Assembly (NCBI GenBank): GCA_023262305.1
Contig: JALRCK010000161.1
Span: 1 to 5,685 of the forward strand
Source: Deltaproteobacteria bacterium
GTDB taxonomy: Bacteria > Bdellovibrionota_C > UBA2361 > OMII01
DNA: 5,685 nt
Direction of reading: 5' to 3'
In this document: piece after piece, positions 4,313 to 5,685 of the stretch
How the letters are laid out: each line of letters starts with the position of its first letter
Numbering within the stretch: the first letter of the stretch is position 1
Notes under the pieces: generated by a model
Told to the model about the DNA's origin: nothing
What the model saw: only the letters and a program-made list of their open reading frames with translations
The model's database searches: none
Translations under genes and position numbers: made by a program

Positions 4313-5617
4313 ATGGTAATGGTACGGCAACTTTTCTGGTCCGCGTCTATACTGCTCATCACCTCTCTCACCACCGGATGCAGCTATCTGAGGATAGACC
4401 CCAACCACTACCTCTTCCGCAGCGACGTGATCGAATCGGTTGAGCAAGAGCGCGCTATCGTAGCCAAGGCCAAACTCGCATGGACGCAGGATGGTCGAGT
4501 GCGAGTGCTCTACGTTAGCGGAACCCCCTATGAGCGAGGATATCAACAGGGACGACTCCTTCGTGAAGAGGTTCGGGCGAATCTGATGTATCTCTACGAT
4601 AAGATTTTGGAGAAGTATCATTTCGAGGAGCTCCTCGACGAATCATTTGAGCGGCAACGTCCATTCATCCCACAGGAGTATATCGACGAGATGCATGGAC
4701 TCGCGCATGGCTCGCGGCTTCCTCTGCGGGTAGTCCATGCGATCCACGCACTCCCAGAGATCACGGAGTGGGGAGGAAAGAGGAAATACAAGAAGCTCAT
4801 CAAAGAGATGATGGATGGAGTACTGCTTGGAACTTCATGCAGCAATTTCTGTGCAGCTCCTTCAGCAACTGCCGACAAGAAGATGTACACGGTGCGTATC
4901 CTCGATTGGGGATTACACAAACTTTCAAAACTGCATGAGTACCCGCTGATTACCGTAAATGTCCCAGAAGATGGCAAAGGGGTCCCTTCAGCTAACATCG
5001 GCTGGGTTGGGTTTCTTGGAGCTGTATCAGGGATGAACGCCGAGGGGATCACACTAGGTGAGATGGGATACGGAGATCCTGAAGGGGAAACGATGCGTGG
5101 TCGTCCAATGCCCTTCGTGCTCCGCGATGTCTTAAGCTACGCTAAGAGCCTTAAGGATGTTCGAAAGATCATCAAGGAAGCTCCCCCCACCAACTCGTTC
5201 GTATTCTTAATGAGTGATGGCAAAACGGGCGAGTCTGAGCTCTACCTTCGTGACCGATTCCGTTTCGAGGTTCACAAACCTGGAGCCGACCTTGAAGACA
5301 AAGGGAACAAGTTCCCTGCTATCAAGGGACTGCTCTACGGCGGGCACTATCAAGACAAGATGACCTCGAAGCTCGGCGAGACTCAGGGCACGCTGACCGC
5401 GGAGATGATCATGAAAGATGTCATCCCGTTCATCGCCATGCCATCGAACTTCCAGAACGTGCTCTACTCGCCGTCAGACCTGACGTTTTGGTTCACCAAC
5501 GCCGCCGGTCCGAAAGAGCGCGCAGCGGAACAGCCCTACACGTTCTACGATTTCAAAGCTGGGTTGAAGGAGTTTGAGGCAGAGGGTAACAATACAAAAC
5601 CACCCTTGATGAAATAA
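4313..5617 (+). CDS. C45 / acyl-CoA:6-APA acyltransferase-like Ntn hydrolase, probable lipoprotein
   Basis: A 434-residue exported protein. Residues 1-22 form a short hydrophobic signal (RQLFWSASILLIT) ending at TTGC23. The -3 residue is Thr rather than the usual Leu, but a lipidated Cys23 is likely, with Ser at +2 favouring the outer membrane in diderms. The mature part matches the C45 autoproteolytic acyltransferase/hydrolase family. It has GTPYERGYQQGRLLREE (70-86), the nucleophile block TSCSNFCAAPSATADKK (174-190) leading to RILDWG (195-200), a SGMNAEGITLGE strand (239-250), and LYSPSDLTFWFTNAAG near 384-399. By family precedent Cys176 would become the N-terminal nucleophile after self-cleavage, giving roughly 150- and 260-residue chains; Arg195 and Asp198 are family-conserved. 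Members cleave or transfer amide-linked acyl groups, but the substrate here is unknown. GGAG (4305-4308) is 4 nt before ATG 4313. ATG 4319 (10 nt spacing) is an alternative that changes only two residues. Confidence 0.85.
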   Translation: MVMVRQLFWSASILLITSLTTGCSYLRIDPNHYLFRSDVIESVEQERAIVAKAKLAWTQDGRVRVLYVSGTPYERGYQQGRLLREEVRANLMYLYDKILEKYHFEELLDESFERQRPFIPQEYIDEMHGLAHGSRLPLRVVHAIHALPEITEWGGKRKYKKLIKEMMDGVLLGTSCSNFCAAPSATADKKMYTVRILDWGLHKLSKLHEYPLITVNVPEDGKGVPSANIGWVGFLGAVSGMNAEGITLGEMGYGDPEGETMRGRPMPFVLRDVLSYAKSLKDVRKIIKEAPPTNSFVFLMSDGKTGESELYLRDRFRFEVHKPGADLEDKGNKFPAIKGLLYGGHYQDKMTSKLGETQGTLTAEMIMKDVIPFIAMPSNFQNVLYSPSDLTFWFTNAAGPKERAAEQPYTFYDFKAGLKEFEAEGNNTKPPLMK

Positions 5618-5639
5618 TTATATCAGCGTTGTTCAATCC

Positions 5640-5672
5640 ACGGGCGTGGAGGGGCGGGCTACGACCGCCCGT
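5640..5672 (+). terminator. GC-rich hairpin after the C45 gene (no U-tract)
   Basis: GGGCGG (5652-5657) pairs with CCGCCC (5665-5670) around a 7-nt loop, beginning 35 nt after the stop codon. The 3' arm can alternatively pair with ACGGGCG (5640-5646) through CGCCCGT (5666-5672), a competing 7-bp stem. What follows is A-rich rather than T-rich, so intrinsic termination would be inefficient on this strand. Confidence 0.45.
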
Positions 5673-5685
5673 AATACAAAACAAC

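Noticed and set aside
4618..5052. 144-codon minus-strand frame inside the C45 gene
   Set aside because: It is antisense to conserved nucleophile motifs of the C45 protein; low-complexity Ser/Pro-rich translation typical of a shadow frame.
1..5685. CRISPR array, insertion sequence, tRNA, rRNA or prophage genes
   Set aside because: No regularly spaced direct repeats, transposase motifs, terminal inverted repeats, tRNA-like cloverleaf or structural phage genes were seen.

Overview
The window holds five complete protein-coding genes on alternating strands, with structured intergenic DNA between them. It looks like chromosomal DNA of a diderm (Gram-negative-type) bacterium with roughly balanced base composition. 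Reasons: the citrate synthase is the long type typical of Gram-negative bacteria, the last gene encodes a probable lipoprotein, and start sites carry ordinary purine-rich Shine-Dalgarno (SD) sequences. The phylum cannot be fixed from the sequence. A deltaproteobacterial or Bdellovibrio-like lineage is only a guess.

Layout. 168-983 (-): a protein with two cyclic-nucleotide-binding-like domains and no DNA-binding domain. 984-1250: divergent intergenic region rich in inverted repeats. 1251-1811 (+): an all-alpha (MazG / PRA-PH-like) nucleotide pyrophosphohydrolase; the open frame extends upstream to 1188, but the SD favours 1251. 1812-1930: spacer with a strong hairpin. 1931-2545 (+): coaE, dephospho-CoA kinase. 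2546-2688: convergent spacer with a two-tier stem-loop. 2689-3978 (-): gltA, citrate synthase; the frame is open to 4029, but the SD places the start at 3978. 3979-4312: divergent intergenic region with an AT-rich dyad, a 12-bp perfect palindrome and a possible switching leader hairpin. 4313-5617 (+): a probable lipoprotein of the C45 / acyl-CoA:6-APA acyltransferase-like Ntn-hydrolase family. 5618-5685: a GC-rich hairpin.

Functional links are loose. CoaE makes coenzyme A, and citrate synthase uses acetyl-CoA and releases CoA, so the two convergent genes lie in connected central metabolism but are not co-transcribed. The pyrophosphohydrolase and coaE could share a transcript, as they have the same strand and a 119-bp gap, but the hairpin between them may separate them. 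The CNB protein and the C45 lipoprotein stand alone.

I found no mobile element, CRISPR array, tRNA or rRNA, and no clear undescribed multi-gene system. The points most worth a second look are in the intergenic regions: competing RNA hairpins ahead of the pyrophosphohydrolase and the C45 gene, and a LexA-like palindrome between gltA and the C45 gene. The degenerate cyclic-nucleotide pocket is also notable.
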